The notes under the pieces: model-generated | What the model was told of the DNA's origin: nothing | The model's input: the letters and a program-made list of their open reading frames with translations, nothing else | Database searches by the model: none | Translations under genes and position numbers: made by a program | Shown here: positions 32,879 to 42,836 of the stretch, piece after piece | Numbering within the stretch: position 1 is the first letter of the stretch | Layout: each line of letters opens with the position of its first letter | Source: an uncultured Acetatifactor sp. | GTDB taxonomy: Bacteria; Bacillota; Clostridia; Lachnospirales; Lachnospiraceae | DNA: 64,000 nucleotides | Direction: 5' to 3' | NCBI GenBank assembly: GCA_934436435.1 | Contig: CAKSAN010000008.1 | Coordinates: 62,001 to 126,000 of the forward strand

Positions 32879-33664
32879 CTATTGGATCCCGCAGGCGGAG
32901 CACACTTCTTTCGTCCAGCGGTCGGCATCCAGCAGTAATTCTTCATGCAGCAGATCGTATTCCCGGATGTCCGGATCTGCAAAATATTTCAGATAGCGTG
33001 CCCGGTATTTCTCCCCCATTTTCAGGGCGTAAAATACGTGGATCGTGGTACCGGGTGCGCTGATCTGTTCTCCCACGGGAGTGTACAGGTCGGTGCAGAA
33101 CTGGTTCCGCACGGATTCCTTGGAAATGAAGGAGAAATCCATTCCACTGCCGCTTCCCATCAGAGCCATAAATTTCTTCATATATTCAGCGCGCTCGTCT
33201 CCGGAGGCGATCATCTTGTCAGATCTTTTCTTAAAAAATGACTTTTCATCCCCCATGAGAAAAGGATAGATTAACGGCAATACGATGGCAGTCTCCAGCT
33301 TTGCCAGCCACTTCGGGGCCTGATCCATGTCGCTGGAACCGATGATGGCATGGTCGATATGGATATTGTGGCGGCCCACCAACAGAGAGACCACCGAGCC
33401 GCCCAGGGAACAGCCATAGGCAGCAAACAATTTGCCGTCCAGATGCTCTTTGATATAAGCCTCTGCCTTCTCCACCTCGTCCAGTTCCGAAACAAAAGTT
33501 GATTTTTCCGTTTCATCAAATCCGCTGTAGCTGACTACCATGGTGTAAAAATGTTCCTGCAGCGGTTTCAGTACATGTCCGAAATTTGTCTTCCAATAAC
33601 AGCAGGTGCCCGGAAATAACATAATACCGGGCTTGTTCCTGTCGCCAAATGCATATACCCTCAT
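32879..33664 (-). CDS. Alpha/beta hydrolase
   Basis: A 261-residue soluble hydrolase. The nucleophile elbow AAYGCSLGGSVV (Ser in GCSLGG) and an oxyanion segment LFPGTCCYWKTNFGHV are visible. The likely His lies in EYDLLHEELL. The substrate is unknown. The ATG at 33664 follows AGGAGG. Its promoter (33701-33729) and a GTTAG-N6-CTAAT palindrome lie upstream. It faces the cupin gene tail-to-tail with a 16-base gap. Confidence 0.82.
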   Translation of the reverse strand: MRVYAFGDRNKPGIMLFPGTCCYWKTNFGHVLKPLQEHFYTMVVSYSGFDETEKSTFVSELDEVEKAEAYIKEHLDGKLFAAYGCSLGGSVVSLLVGRHNIHIDHAIIGSSDMDQAPKWLAKLETAIVLPLIYPFLMGDEKSFFKKRSDKMIASGDERAEYMKKFMALMGSGSGMDFSFISKESVRNQFCTDLYTPVGEQISAPGTTIHVFYALKMGEKYRARYLKYFADPDIREYDLLHEELLLDADRWTKEVCSACGIQ

Positions 33665-33681
33665 CACGAATTCCTCCTATG

Positions 33682-33697
33682 GTTAGTTGAACCTAAT
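33682..33697 (-). promoter_or_regulatory. Palindromic operator, GTTAG-N6-CTAA type (site 3)
   Basis: On the plus strand, GTTAG (33682-33686), TTGAAC, CTAAT (33693-33697). It lies right after the -10 box of the hydrolase promoter, the same position as in sites 1 and 2. Confidence 0.45.
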
Positions 33698-33700
33698 TGA

Positions 33701-33729
33701 ATAGTAGCACCGTAAAATAGAGATGTCAA
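33701..33729 (-). promoter_or_regulatory. Promoter of the alpha/beta hydrolase
   Basis: On the minus strand, perfect TTGACA (33729-33724), a 17-base spacer, TACTAT (33706-33701). Confidence 0.75.
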
Positions 33730-33863
33730 ATAGTGCTATTTATAAAAAACAGGGCAAATGATAAGGTTTCGAAATTGATTTCCCGGACAGGGTTTTATAT
33801 AATAAAAGCAGTTATATCGGAAGTCAGATAAACAGCCGAAAAAGAAGCTAAAGAAGGATACTT

Positions 33864-35132
33864 ATGATACTACAGATCTTAACATATACCCACCATACGA
33901 CCACCCTGCTGTTCGGAATCTTCCTGTCGGCTTTTTTCCTGGGGGTAAAACAGGATAAGAAAAATGTTATGAAGCTGCTCCTGCCGGCAGCCGGCTCAGG
34001 GATCCTATATGTCCTGATTTCTTATGGTTTTGGGGCAGTCATTGCGAATCGCTTTTATCCGCTGATTGTACACCTGCCGCTTTGGTGTGTACTGGTACTG
34101 TACTATAAGTTCCGTCCGCTGCCCTCTCTGATCTCGATCTTTACGGCCTACCTGTGCTGCCAGTGCAGTAACTGGATGGGACTTTTCGTGTTATCCATGA
34201 CAGGACAGGAATGGTGTTATTATGCCTGTCGTATTCTGGTGACGGTGGGAACCTTTATCCTTCTGTGCCGTTATGTCTGCCAGACGACGACTATGCTGTT
34301 TGCCAAGACAGATCGGGAGTTGTTGATCATCGGAAGCCTGCCGGTGATATATTATATTTTTGACTATGCCACCACGAAGTTCTCCTCATTGTTGTATACC
34401 GGGAACAAGGCGGTACCGGAGTTTTTGGGGTTTGCCATATGTCTGACATATCTGATCTTTTTACTGGTGTATTTCAGGGAGTATGAGCTGAAGAACAAGG
34501 CGGAACAGTACAATGAACTGATCCGTATGCAGTTAAGTTCTCTTCACACCGAGATGGAAAGTACGAAGAAAAGCGAACAGAGAATGTCTATTCTGCGGCA
34601 TGACACCAGACATCACTTATCTGTGATCCGCACCCTGATCCAACAGGGAGATACCGGGAAAGCACTGGAATATCTTAACCAGATCAGCCAGACCTATGAT
34701 GATACGGTGATAAAGACCTACTGTAAAAATGAGATGGTGAATTCCGTATTGTCTATTTACAGTACAAGATTTGAGGAGCAGAAGATCCGGTGGGAGACAC
34801 AGGTGACGATCGGAGAGCAGCTTCCCTGTCCGGAGATGATGTTCTGCGCCATCCTGTCCAATGTACTGGAAAATGCCATGCATGCTGTACAGGAATTACC
34901 GGAGAAGGAACGGTATATCTGCCTGTCTCTGTCGGAGAGGACAGGGCATCTCCTCCTGATGGCGAAGAATTCGGTGAAGAGTGCACCGACATTTATAGAT
35001 GGGATCCCTGTGACGGAACGGTCCGGACACGGACTGGGAGCCAGGAGCATTGTATTTTATGTGGAAAGGCTTCACGGACAGTATCAGTTCCTTATGGAAA
35101 ACAGTGATTTTGTAGTCTGGATCATTCTCTAG
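33864..35132 (+). CDS. GHKL-type sensor histidine kinase
   Basis: A 422-residue membrane kinase of the AgrC/LytS-like GHKL group. Six or more hydrophobic segments fill residues 1-205. A coiled linker leads to the H-box LRHDTRHHL. The ATPase has the N-box AILSNVLENAMHAV and a G-box GHGLGARSI. In characterised members such kinases sense peptides and signal to LytTR regulators. No response regulator is adjacent. AAGAAGG precedes the ATG. Confidence 0.88.
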   Translation: MILQILTYTHHTTTLLFGIFLSAFFLGVKQDKKNVMKLLLPAAGSGILYVLISYGFGAVIANRFYPLIVHLPLWCVLVLYYKFRPLPSLISIFTAYLCCQCSNWMGLFVLSMTGQEWCYYACRILVTVGTFILLCRYVCQTTTMLFAKTDRELLIIGSLPVIYYIFDYATTKFSSLLYTGNKAVPEFLGFAICLTYLIFLLVYFREYELKNKAEQYNELIRMQLSSLHTEMESTKKSEQRMSILRHDTRHHLSVIRTLIQQGDTGKALEYLNQISQTYDDTVIKTYCKNEMVNSVLSIYSTRFEEQKIRWETQVTIGEQLPCPEMMFCAILSNVLENAMHAVQELPEKERYICLSLSERTGHLLLMAKNSVKSAPTFIDGIPVTERSGHGLGARSIVFYVERLHGQYQFLMENSDFVVWIIL

Positions 35133-35173
35133 GAGAGCAAGATGCATTCCGAAGTGAAAGAAATTTTTTTTTC

Positions 35174-35206
35174 AGGCTCTTTTCGTTATGGGAAAGAGCT
35201 TTTTTT
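35174..35206 (+). terminator. Intrinsic terminator of the GHKL kinase gene
   Basis: GCTCTTTTC and GGAAAGAGC flank a short loop and are followed by seven T. Confidence 0.8.
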
Positions 35207-35290
35207 GTGGATGTATCCGGCAATTAGTGTTATGATAAAAAATAAGATTCCTATAGTTATGATATACAAAAGATACAGGATGATAAAACC

Positions 35291-38200
35291 ATGAAAGAAC
35301 AGAACTTAGAGAATACAAAAGATACCTCCGTGTTGGAGATAGTGGGAAATCTGATCACGGAGAGACAGTTTCTGGATGTGATCTGCAGAGATTATACGTC
35401 TGTCCATTACGGAGACCTTAAGAATGACTTCGCAGAGCCGTTGAAAGTGGCTCTGAGTGCCAACGCCAGCAGAATTGACGGAATCAGATTACAGAAGAAA
35501 ATAGGCTATACGGACACGGTCAGAAGCTATTGTGAAAATTTCGTATGTGAGGACAACAGAAAAGAATTTTTGCGTGTTATGGACAGAGAATTCCTGATGA
35601 GACAGCTTTCGGAATCGGATCGATTTGTTTATCGTTACGAAAGTGTTCCCAATCTGGCAGGGCGCCGGTATTTTGAGGTGCAGATCGTACGCGTGACGGA
35701 AGACAATTTTGACGGGAAAGTTATCGTCGCTTTTCGCCATATTGATGATACTGTGACCAGGGAGCAGGAATACCGTTGGGAACTGGAGAGAATGGCCTAC
35801 ACGGATGCCCTTACCGGAATCGGAAATCGTGCGGCATTTACCAGAGAGATGGCGGCTTTTGCTGAACAGGAAAAGGCTGCCTGTGTGGTAGCGGACGTGA
35901 ACAATCTGAAGGTAGGCAACGACAGATACGGTCATGAAGAAGGGGATCGGATGATCCGGGATGCTGCGGAGTGTATCCGGGAGGTATTTCGGGAGAACGG
36001 TGTCTGCTATCGTATCGGCGGTGATGAATTCTGTGTCCTCATCCGGGAAGGCGACAGCGCCCAGATCCGGGAAAGCTTACAGCGATTGGAGCAGCTGACA
36101 GTGGAGAAGAATGCGGTCCGGAGAATGCCTCTGACCATAGCCTGTGGATATGCCCTGCGTGAGAACGCACAGGAGACCATGGAGGAATTATTCAATCGTG
36201 CGGACGAGATAATGTACGATGTGAAATTCCGCATGAAGAAAGAGTTTCCTGTCTACAGTGAGGAGAGGATCAAGAACTATCTGAACGTACTCCGGATCCT
36301 CTGCAAATCCACAGACTCTTATCTGTATCTGTGGAATATTAACAAGAATGAATGTTGGTTCTTCGGGGAAGTGGACAGGGAGTATGCCCTGCGCAAAAAG
36401 GGATCTCCCACCAATACGGTGGAGGAGATAGTGGATATCATATATCCCCCGGATCGTGCTGCATTCCAGGAGGATCTGGCACGGATCATGGCCGGGGAGA
36501 AAGATACTCACGATATGGATTACCGTTGGATGAACCGTAAGGGGGAAGAGGTCTGGATCAACTGCAGAGGCAAGGTGATCCCGGATGACAAGGGCAAACC
36601 TTTTGTTATGATCGGAAGAGTCTCAGATAAGGCCCTGCGTTACCTGTACCATCCTCTGACGAAGCTGTTCAACAAGAATAAGATGTTCATTGATCTCAAG
36701 GAGCAGATTATGCCGCAGAATACCGGCTATCTGATGCTTATGGGAATTGATAATCTGGGCAGCATCAATCTGCGCCATGGCAGAGCCTACGGCGACGATG
36801 TTATCAGGAAATGTGCACAGGTCATGGAAACCAATGAAGCCGTACAAAACGTATGGCACGTAGAAAATAACTGCTTTGCTCTGTATCTGGATGTGGGGAA
36901 AGCGGAGGAGGTACGCCGGATCTATGATAGTATTCTGACAGAACTGTCAGATGATTGCACATTGTCTGCAGGTGTGGTGGCCAACAGCAGAGAACTGTTT
37001 GGAGATGAGAACAATATCTATGCCTGTGCAGAGATGATGCTGGAGAAGGCAAAAGACATCGGTATTCAGAATATTGTATTTTTCTCACAGGAGGATCTTG
37101 CGGAGCGTCTGAAGACGATCCAGTTTATGGAAGAGATGCAGTCCAGTGTCCGGAAGAACTGTGAGGGATTTTATCTGTGTTATCAGCCGCAGATCAAGTC
37201 CGGCAACTACCATTTGTTCGGTGCGGAGGCATTGCTTCGCTATCGTTCGGATACCTGTGGGAATATTTATCCGGATGAATTTATTCCTCTGCTGGAACAG
37301 TCCAAACTGATCAAGCAGGTGGGAATGTGGACCTTGGAGACCGCTCTGCGTCAGTGTAAAAAATGGCGGGAGACGGTACCGGATTTTCACATCAGCGTGA
37401 ATTTCTCAGTGGTACAGCTGGAGGATCGGGATGTTGCGGAGAAGGTATTGCATATTCTGGAAAAAGTCGGGATTCCCGGGAATGCTTTGACCATAGAACT
37501 TACGGAATCCATACAGATCCAGAGTATTTCCCAGTTGCTGCCGATCTTCAAGAGCTGGAGGGAAGCGGGAATCGAGCTGTCCATTGATGATTTCGGTACC
37601 GGATATGCCAGCATGAGCTATCTGAAACAGCTGGATGTCAACGAGATCAAAATCGACAAGATGTTCGTCAGGGATGTAGAGGAAGCTACCTATAATTACC
37701 GACTCATCAGCAATATGATCGAGTTCGCGAAAAACAGTGGTATGCGTGTCTGCTGTGAAGGTGTGGAGGACATGCGGGAGCTTACGGTACTGGAAGGATT
37801 GTCTCCCAGTCTGTTCCAGGGATACCTGTTCTCCAAACCCTGCGAGACGGGGGACTTTGAGAAGGCCTTTATTGACAGCACCACACCGGAATATCAGGAG
37901 CGGCAGAGCTTTATCCAGAAGATCTACGGTTACAAGGAGAGCATGCACTTTATCTATTTTAATACCAAAAACATTCTCAGGGATACGGATCTGGGTCTCT
38001 GGATCATAAGGATCAACGAGGAAACCGGATATGCGGAAATGCATATTGACGAGACCATGGAACGGATCATGGGGGTTGAGAAGAAATATACCCCGCAGGA
38101 ATGCTATCATTTCTGGCACAGCAGGATCCGGGAGGATCATTGGGACTATGTGAATGAAAATGTGGAACGTATGATAGAAGCGAATGTGGTGGTACAGCTG

Positions 38201-38332
38201 CAATATCCCTGGACCCATCCGCTCTACGGAGAAGTCATGGTGCGGTGCAGCGGTCGTCGGATCGAGGACTCCGACGGTATGATCACGCTGGAAGGATACC
38301 ATAGAATCATCAGTGACATAGAAGAGAGATAA
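35291..38332 (+). CDS. PAS-GGDEF-PAS-(GGDEF-like)-EAL-PAS cyclic-di-GMP protein
   Basis: A 1013-residue cytoplasmic protein for c-di-GMP turnover. An N-terminal sensor region is followed by an intact GGDEF at residues 243-247 (CYRIGGDEFCVLI). A PAS domain comes next (MDYRWMNRKGEEVWINCRG). A second GGDEF-like domain has lost its signature (HVENNCFALYL). The EAL domain (GAEALLRY, Glu646) keeps all metal and catalytic residues (NFSVVQL, IELTES, SIDDFGTGYAS, EIKIDK, CEGVED, FQGYLFSKP). A last PAS domain ends the chain. It can probably both make and degrade c-di-GMP. The MCP-PilZ protein at 47510 is a possible reader. Confidence 0.92.
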   Translation: MKEQNLENTKDTSVLEIVGNLITERQFLDVICRDYTSVHYGDLKNDFAEPLKVALSANASRIDGIRLQKKIGYTDTVRSYCENFVCEDNRKEFLRVMDREFLMRQLSESDRFVYRYESVPNLAGRRYFEVQIVRVTEDNFDGKVIVAFRHIDDTVTREQEYRWELERMAYTDALTGIGNRAAFTREMAAFAEQEKAACVVADVNNLKVGNDRYGHEEGDRMIRDAAECIREVFRENGVCYRIGGDEFCVLIREGDSAQIRESLQRLEQLTVEKNAVRRMPLTIACGYALRENAQETMEELFNRADEIMYDVKFRMKKEFPVYSEERIKNYLNVLRILCKSTDSYLYLWNINKNECWFFGEVDREYALRKKGSPTNTVEEIVDIIYPPDRAAFQEDLARIMAGEKDTHDMDYRWMNRKGEEVWINCRGKVIPDDKGKPFVMIGRVSDKALRYLYHPLTKLFNKNKMFIDLKEQIMPQNTGYLMLMGIDNLGSINLRHGRAYGDDVIRKCAQVMETNEAVQNVWHVENNCFALYLDVGKAEEVRRIYDSILTELSDDCTLSAGVVANSRELFGDENNIYACAEMMLEKAKDIGIQNIVFFSQEDLAERLKTIQFMEEMQSSVRKNCEGFYLCYQPQIKSGNYHLFGAEALLRYRSDTCGNIYPDEFIPLLEQSKLIKQVGMWTLETALRQCKKWRETVPDFHISVNFSVVQLEDRDVAEKVLHILEKVGIPGNALTIELTESIQIQSISQLLPIFKSWREAGIELSIDDFGTGYASMSYLKQLDVNEIKIDKMFVRDVEEATYNYRLISNMIEFAKNSGMRVCCEGVEDMRELTVLEGLSPSLFQGYLFSKPCETGDFEKAFIDSTTPEYQERQSFIQKIYGYKESMHFIYFNTKNILRDTDLGLWIIRINEETGYAEMHIDETMERIMGVEKKYTPQECYHFWHSRIREDHWDYVNENVERMIEANVVVQLQYPWTHPLYGEVMVRCSGRRIEDSDGMITLEGYHRIISDIEER

Positions 38333-38400
38333 AAAAGAGACAGAGAAGACACTGGAGCATAAAAACAGAAACAGAGAATAGGAAGGGAGCAGACAGGCAT

Positions 38401-41214
38401 ATGAAATACACATTGGATTATCAGAAATATGCGGAACTGGCAAGGCGTGTGGCCGCAGAAGGAAGTGTACTGCTTCGCAATGAAGAGGATGCCCTGCCTT
38501 TACAGAAAGGACAGAGAGTATCCGTCTTCGGCAGGACACAGTTTGAACATTATAAGAGCGGGACCGGCTCCGGCGGTATGGTCAATGCCCCTTATGTCAC
38601 CAATATTACAGACAGTCTCAAAGAAGACGGAACGGTGCAGGTGAACGAAGCACTGGAAACACTGTACAGGGAATGGCTGAAGGATCATCCCTTTGATGTG
38701 GGAGAAGGCTGGGCCATGGAACCCTGGAATCAGGAGGAGATGCCCGTCAGCGAAGAACTGGCAGGGCAGGCGGCAGAACAGTCGGATCTGGCCATCGTGG
38801 TCATCGGCCGTACCGCCGGGGAGGACAAGGACAATAGTGCTACACAGGGGAGTTATCTGCTGACAGCTGCGGAGGAGGAGATCCTTCGGAATGTCTGCAA
38901 TGCATTTGCCCGGACCATTGTAGTGCTGAACGTGGGCAATATCATGGATATGAAGTGGGTAGAACGTTATAAACCCCAGGCGGTGCTCTATGTGTGGCAG
39001 GGCGGTCAGGAGGGCGGCAGAGCCGCAGCGGATGTCCTGACAGGCAAGATAAATCCCAGCGGAAAGCTCAGTGATACCATTGCGGAGGATATTGCGGATT
39101 ATCCTTCTACGGAAAACTTCGGAGATCCGGTGGAGAACTTCTATACCGAGGATATCTATGTTGGTTATCGCTATTTTGAGACCTTTGCCAGAGATAAAGT
39201 AAAATATCCGTTTGGTTTTGGCCTGTCCTACACCCGGTTCCAGACAGAGACTATGGGACTGGCGGTGCAGGGAACTACAGTGACAGCTATCGGTAAAGTT
39301 ACCAATGTGGGGGGGATGTCCGGCAGAGAGACCATGCAGGTCTATGTGGAGGCACCCCAGGGCAGGCTGGGTAAGCCCCTGCGTCAGCTGGCAGCGTATG
39401 CGAAGACGGAGGAACTGAAGCCCGGAGAGAGCGAAGAACTGATTCTGCGAGCAGAGTTAACAGAGCTTGCTTCCTATGATGACAGTGGTGTCACCGGACA
39501 CAAGTCCTGTTATGTGCTGGAAGAAGGAGACTATATTTTCTATGTGGGTACGGATGTACGGAGCGCAAGAGTCGTCGGAAAGGTGACGTTGTCTGAACTC
39601 CAGGTGGTGCGGACGGCCACGGAGGCATTGGCACCGGTACAGGCATTTAAGCGCTTAAGACCGTTCTTCTTCGGAGAAAATGACCATGCCATCGCCAACT
39701 GGGAGGATGTTCCCCTACAGACCATCAATCTGGCGGAACGTATTTTACGGGAGAGACCGACACAGAGCGGGTATGTGGGAGATCAGGGCTGGAAGCTGGC
39801 AGATGTCTATGATAAAAAGATAACGCTGGAACAGTTCCTGACACAGCTGTCAGATGAAGATCTGATCTGTATGACCCGCGGGGAGGGCATGTGCTCCCCT
39901 AAGGTTACGCCGGGAACGGCAGCAGCTTTCGGTGGTGTTACTGACAGACTGGAGCGGTTTGGAATCCCGGTGGCTTGTTGTTCCGATGGTCCCTCAGGTA
40001 TCCGGATGGACTGTGGAACCATGGCCTATGCCCTGCCGAATGGTACGCTGCTGGCCTGTACCTTTGATCCGGAACTGGTGGAAGAACTGTATGAGATGGA
40101 GGGTATGGAGCTTCGTAAGAACAAGATCGACTCCCTCTTAGGTCCCGGCATCAATATTCACAGGAATCCGCTGAACGGTCGTAATTTTGAGTATTTTTCC
40201 GAGGATCCCTACCTCACCGGCACCATGGCGGCAGCCCAGCTTACCGGCATGGGAAAATACGGTGTTACCGGTACGATCAAACATTTTGCATGTAATAATC
40301 AGGAATTCAAGCGGCATGATACCAATGCCATCGTATCCGAGAGAGCATTGCGGGAGATTTATTTGAAGGGATTCGAGATCGCTGTAAAGCAGGGCGGTGC
40401 CTACAGTATCATGTCTACCTATGGTCCGGTAAACGGACTGTGGACCGCGGGCAGCTATGATCTCTTAACGACGATTCTCCGTAAGGAGTGGGGCTATCAG
40501 GGCATTGTCATGACCGACTGGTGGGCGAAGATCAATGAGGAGGGCGAGGCCGGTTCCAAGAGCCAGACGATTCCCATGGTACGGGCACAGAATGACATCT
40601 ATATGGTCGTGGCCGATGCGGCATCCAATTCCGGCAGGGACAATACTGCGGAAGGGCTGGCGGACGGCAGACTGACCAGAGCCCAGCTTATGCGGAATGC
40701 GGCAAACATTTGTCGGTTCCTGCTGCGCTGCGCCGCTATGGACAGACTGCTTGGCAGAGAGGAAGAGGAGTGTACGGAACTTCACAGCCCGGTAAGCACC
40801 GAGGGTGCCGGGGACAGCGGACAGGTGCTGGCCCGCCTGGAACTGCCGGAACCGAAGATGGGAGAAGAGATAGAACTCCCGTTAGAGAAGCTGACTACGA
40901 AAAAGGGCACCAGTGCGGTATACCAGCTGCGTTTCCCCAAGGTTGGACGATATGAACTGGTATTCCGGATGAGTTCGACCCTTGGCTCTCTGGCGCAGCT
41001 GCCCATTTCCGTATTCCTGAACAATACATTGCAGCAGACTGTGACTATCAATGGTACAGAAGGTAAAATCGTGGAACAGTTCGTGATTCTGCCGATCCGG
41101 CAGGATGGTGAGAAGTACATGAAGCTGTATTTCGGAGAAAGCGGCATCGAGATGCATCAGATGTTTTTACGATATGTGGGGAAGAATGATATTGAAAGCT
41201 TTCGGAATGAATAA
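38401..41214 (+). CDS. Glycoside hydrolase family 3 beta-glucosidase, domain order reversed
   Basis: A 937-residue GH3 enzyme in the permuted form: the GH3 C-terminal (alpha/beta sandwich) domain comes first (AAEGSVLLRNEEDALPLQKG), then a fibronectin-type III domain (residues ~290-390), then the TIM-barrel domain from about 470. The catalytic nucleophile is Asp706 in IVMTDWWA. Substrate-binding signatures are SDGPSGIRM and KHFACNNQEFKRHDTNA. No signal peptide is present, so it acts inside the cell on imported beta-glucosides. Known permuted GH3 enzymes occur in gut Clostridia and Bifidobacterium. Confidence 0.93.
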   Translation: MKYTLDYQKYAELARRVAAEGSVLLRNEEDALPLQKGQRVSVFGRTQFEHYKSGTGSGGMVNAPYVTNITDSLKEDGTVQVNEALETLYREWLKDHPFDVGEGWAMEPWNQEEMPVSEELAGQAAEQSDLAIVVIGRTAGEDKDNSATQGSYLLTAAEEEILRNVCNAFARTIVVLNVGNIMDMKWVERYKPQAVLYVWQGGQEGGRAAADVLTGKINPSGKLSDTIAEDIADYPSTENFGDPVENFYTEDIYVGYRYFETFARDKVKYPFGFGLSYTRFQTETMGLAVQGTTVTAIGKVTNVGGMSGRETMQVYVEAPQGRLGKPLRQLAAYAKTEELKPGESEELILRAELTELASYDDSGVTGHKSCYVLEEGDYIFYVGTDVRSARVVGKVTLSELQVVRTATEALAPVQAFKRLRPFFFGENDHAIANWEDVPLQTINLAERILRERPTQSGYVGDQGWKLADVYDKKITLEQFLTQLSDEDLICMTRGEGMCSPKVTPGTAAAFGGVTDRLERFGIPVACCSDGPSGIRMDCGTMAYALPNGTLLACTFDPELVEELYEMEGMELRKNKIDSLLGPGINIHRNPLNGRNFEYFSEDPYLTGTMAAAQLTGMGKYGVTGTIKHFACNNQEFKRHDTNAIVSERALREIYLKGFEIAVKQGGAYSIMSTYGPVNGLWTAGSYDLLTTILRKEWGYQGIVMTDWWAKINEEGEAGSKSQTIPMVRAQNDIYMVVADAASNSGRDNTAEGLADGRLTRAQLMRNAANICRFLLRCAAMDRLLGREEEECTELHSPVSTEGAGDSGQVLARLELPEPKMGEEIELPLEKLTTKKGTSAVYQLRFPKVGRYELVFRMSSTLGSLAQLPISVFLNNTLQQTVTINGTEGKIVEQFVILPIRQDGEKYMKLYFGESGIEMHQMFLRYVGKNDIESFRNE

Positions 41215-41456
41215 CACTTCAGGGAGTCTTATATACTATCATCCCGTAAAAACCTTAACGGAATATTTATGCATAGAAACTGGAAGAAGAATTGACTTCT
41301 GCCTCTATTTCGGATAAAATCATATCTTGAGCGTTTTAGTCGAAAGGTGCGAAAAACCCTTAATTTTTAAGAAAAAATCAAGAAAATAAAAGGGAAAAAG
41401 CGAGGCTAAAAATGCTTAATAAAGACAAATGAAAAATGTACGAGGAGGCAGGAAAA

Positions 41457-42815
41457 GTGATAGCACAAATACTTGCAGTAGTCATATTTCTGGCGATGTT
41501 TGTATTGATCGTTCTGGAAGTATGGGAGAGACACATTATCACATTGGGCTGCGGCCTGCTGACACTGGTTCTGGTGTTCGGATTGGGAATGCACAGTATG
41601 AGCGCAGTGTTGGAGACCTTGAACCTGGGAAGCTTTTTTACAAGTCATTTCTGGTACACGGCGGGACAGTCCGCAGAGGCTTCCAGTGGTATCAACTGGG
41701 AGACTATAGTGTTCGTGGCGGGAATGATGATCATGGTAGAAGGAATGGCACGGGTTGGATTTTTCCGCTGGCTGTGTATGCGCCTTGCCAAGATGGTCAG
41801 GTATAAGGTAGTACCGCTGTTTATCACTTTTATGGTATTATCCGGTGTTCTGGCAATGTTCATTGACAGTATTACCGTAATCCTGTTCCTGGCAGCAGTC
41901 ACCATTGAATTGTCACAACTCCTGAAGTTCAATCCGGTACCCATGATTCTGGCGGAAGTGTTCTGTGCAAACCTGGGCGGATCCGCAACCATGTGCGGAG
42001 ATCCCCCCAACATTATTATCGGTACTTCCCTGGGATATTCCTTCACGGATTTCCTTACCAATACCGGTGTGATGGCAGGAGTCTCCCTGATTGTGGTGGT
42101 ACTGTATTTTTATCTGGTATTTCATAAGGAACTGCGCGCCAGCGAAGCAGCTACGGCAGGCAGCAACCAGACCTACCCGGATCCTTCCGAGGCCATTACC
42201 GACAAAAAGGGATTCATTATCAGCACCGTTATTTTCCTGTGTGCAATAGCGTTGTTAGTGACCCATGCGCAGACAGGGCTGACCGTATCCTGCATCGGTG
42301 TATTTATCTCCATTGTGACACTGATCGCCGCAGGCAAGGACGCGCCGAAGCTGATCAGACAGATCGATTATAAGACGCTTTTGTTCTTCGTAGGATTGTT
42401 TATGGTCGTAGGTGGTCTGGAACAGACCGGTATTCTGAAACTTATGGCCAACTTCATCGGAGACATCAGTAACGGTAACATGATGCTGATGATTGCTATT
42501 ATCCTGTGGATCTCTGCTACCGCCAGTGCGTTCGTGGATAATATTCCTTTTGCGGCTACCATGATTCCTATTATCAGCAGCCTGTCCGCTACGCAGGGTG
42601 TAGATCTGTCCATTCTGGCATGGGCGCTGGCTATGGGAACTGATATCGGTGGAAGCGCAACCCCTATCGGCGCATCTGCCAATGTGGTAGGTATTGCTAC
42701 CGCAGCGAAGGCCGGTCATATGATTAAGTGGGGAAAATATTGCAAAGTTATGGCACCTGCGACTATAATAGTAGTAGGAATCTCCATGTTGATGATCTAC
42801 GCGAGATACCTATAA
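41457..42815 (+). CDS. ArsB/NhaD/SLC13-type ion transporter
   Basis: A ~452-residue membrane protein with about eleven hydrophobic segments. The family signature is NLGGSATMCGDPPNIIIG near residue 175 and its inverted counterpart is TDIGGSATPIGASANVVG near residue 395. The family includes Na+/H+ antiporters (NhaD), arsenite carriers and dicarboxylate transporters; the substrate is uncertain. GTG 41457 is chosen as start because AGGAGG lies eight bases before it; an ATG at 41436 would enclose that site. The 242 bases upstream hold no promoter or RNA element I can recognise. It is followed 21 bases later by the kinase-like gene. Confidence 0.88.
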   Translation: MIAQILAVVIFLAMFVLIVLEVWERHIITLGCGLLTLVLVFGLGMHSMSAVLETLNLGSFFTSHFWYTAGQSAEASSGINWETIVFVAGMMIMVEGMARVGFFRWLCMRLAKMVRYKVVPLFITFMVLSGVLAMFIDSITVILFLAAVTIELSQLLKFNPVPMILAEVFCANLGGSATMCGDPPNIIIGTSLGYSFTDFLTNTGVMAGVSLIVVVLYFYLVFHKELRASEAATAGSNQTYPDPSEAITDKKGFIISTVIFLCAIALLVTHAQTGLTVSCIGVFISIVTLIAAGKDAPKLIRQIDYKTLLFFVGLFMVVGGLEQTGILKLMANFIGDISNGNMMLMIAIILWISATASAFVDNIPFAATMIPIISSLSATQGVDLSILAWALAMGTDIGGSATPIGASANVVGIATAAKAGHMIKWGKYCKVMAPATIIVVGISMLMIYARYL

Positions 42816-42836
42816 AGCCATAAGGAGGGCAGACCC

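Noticed and set aside
37406..38539. A 377-codon minus-strand frame across the end of the GGDEF/EAL gene and the start of the GH3 gene.
   Set aside because: It overlaps two strong genes in antisense and has no family resemblance.
41215..41456. The 242-base gap before the ArsB/NhaD-type transporter as a riboswitch.
   Set aside because: I could not fold it into a known class; only short A/T hairpins such as CTTAA/TTAAG are present. No c-di-GMP or other aptamer words were found.
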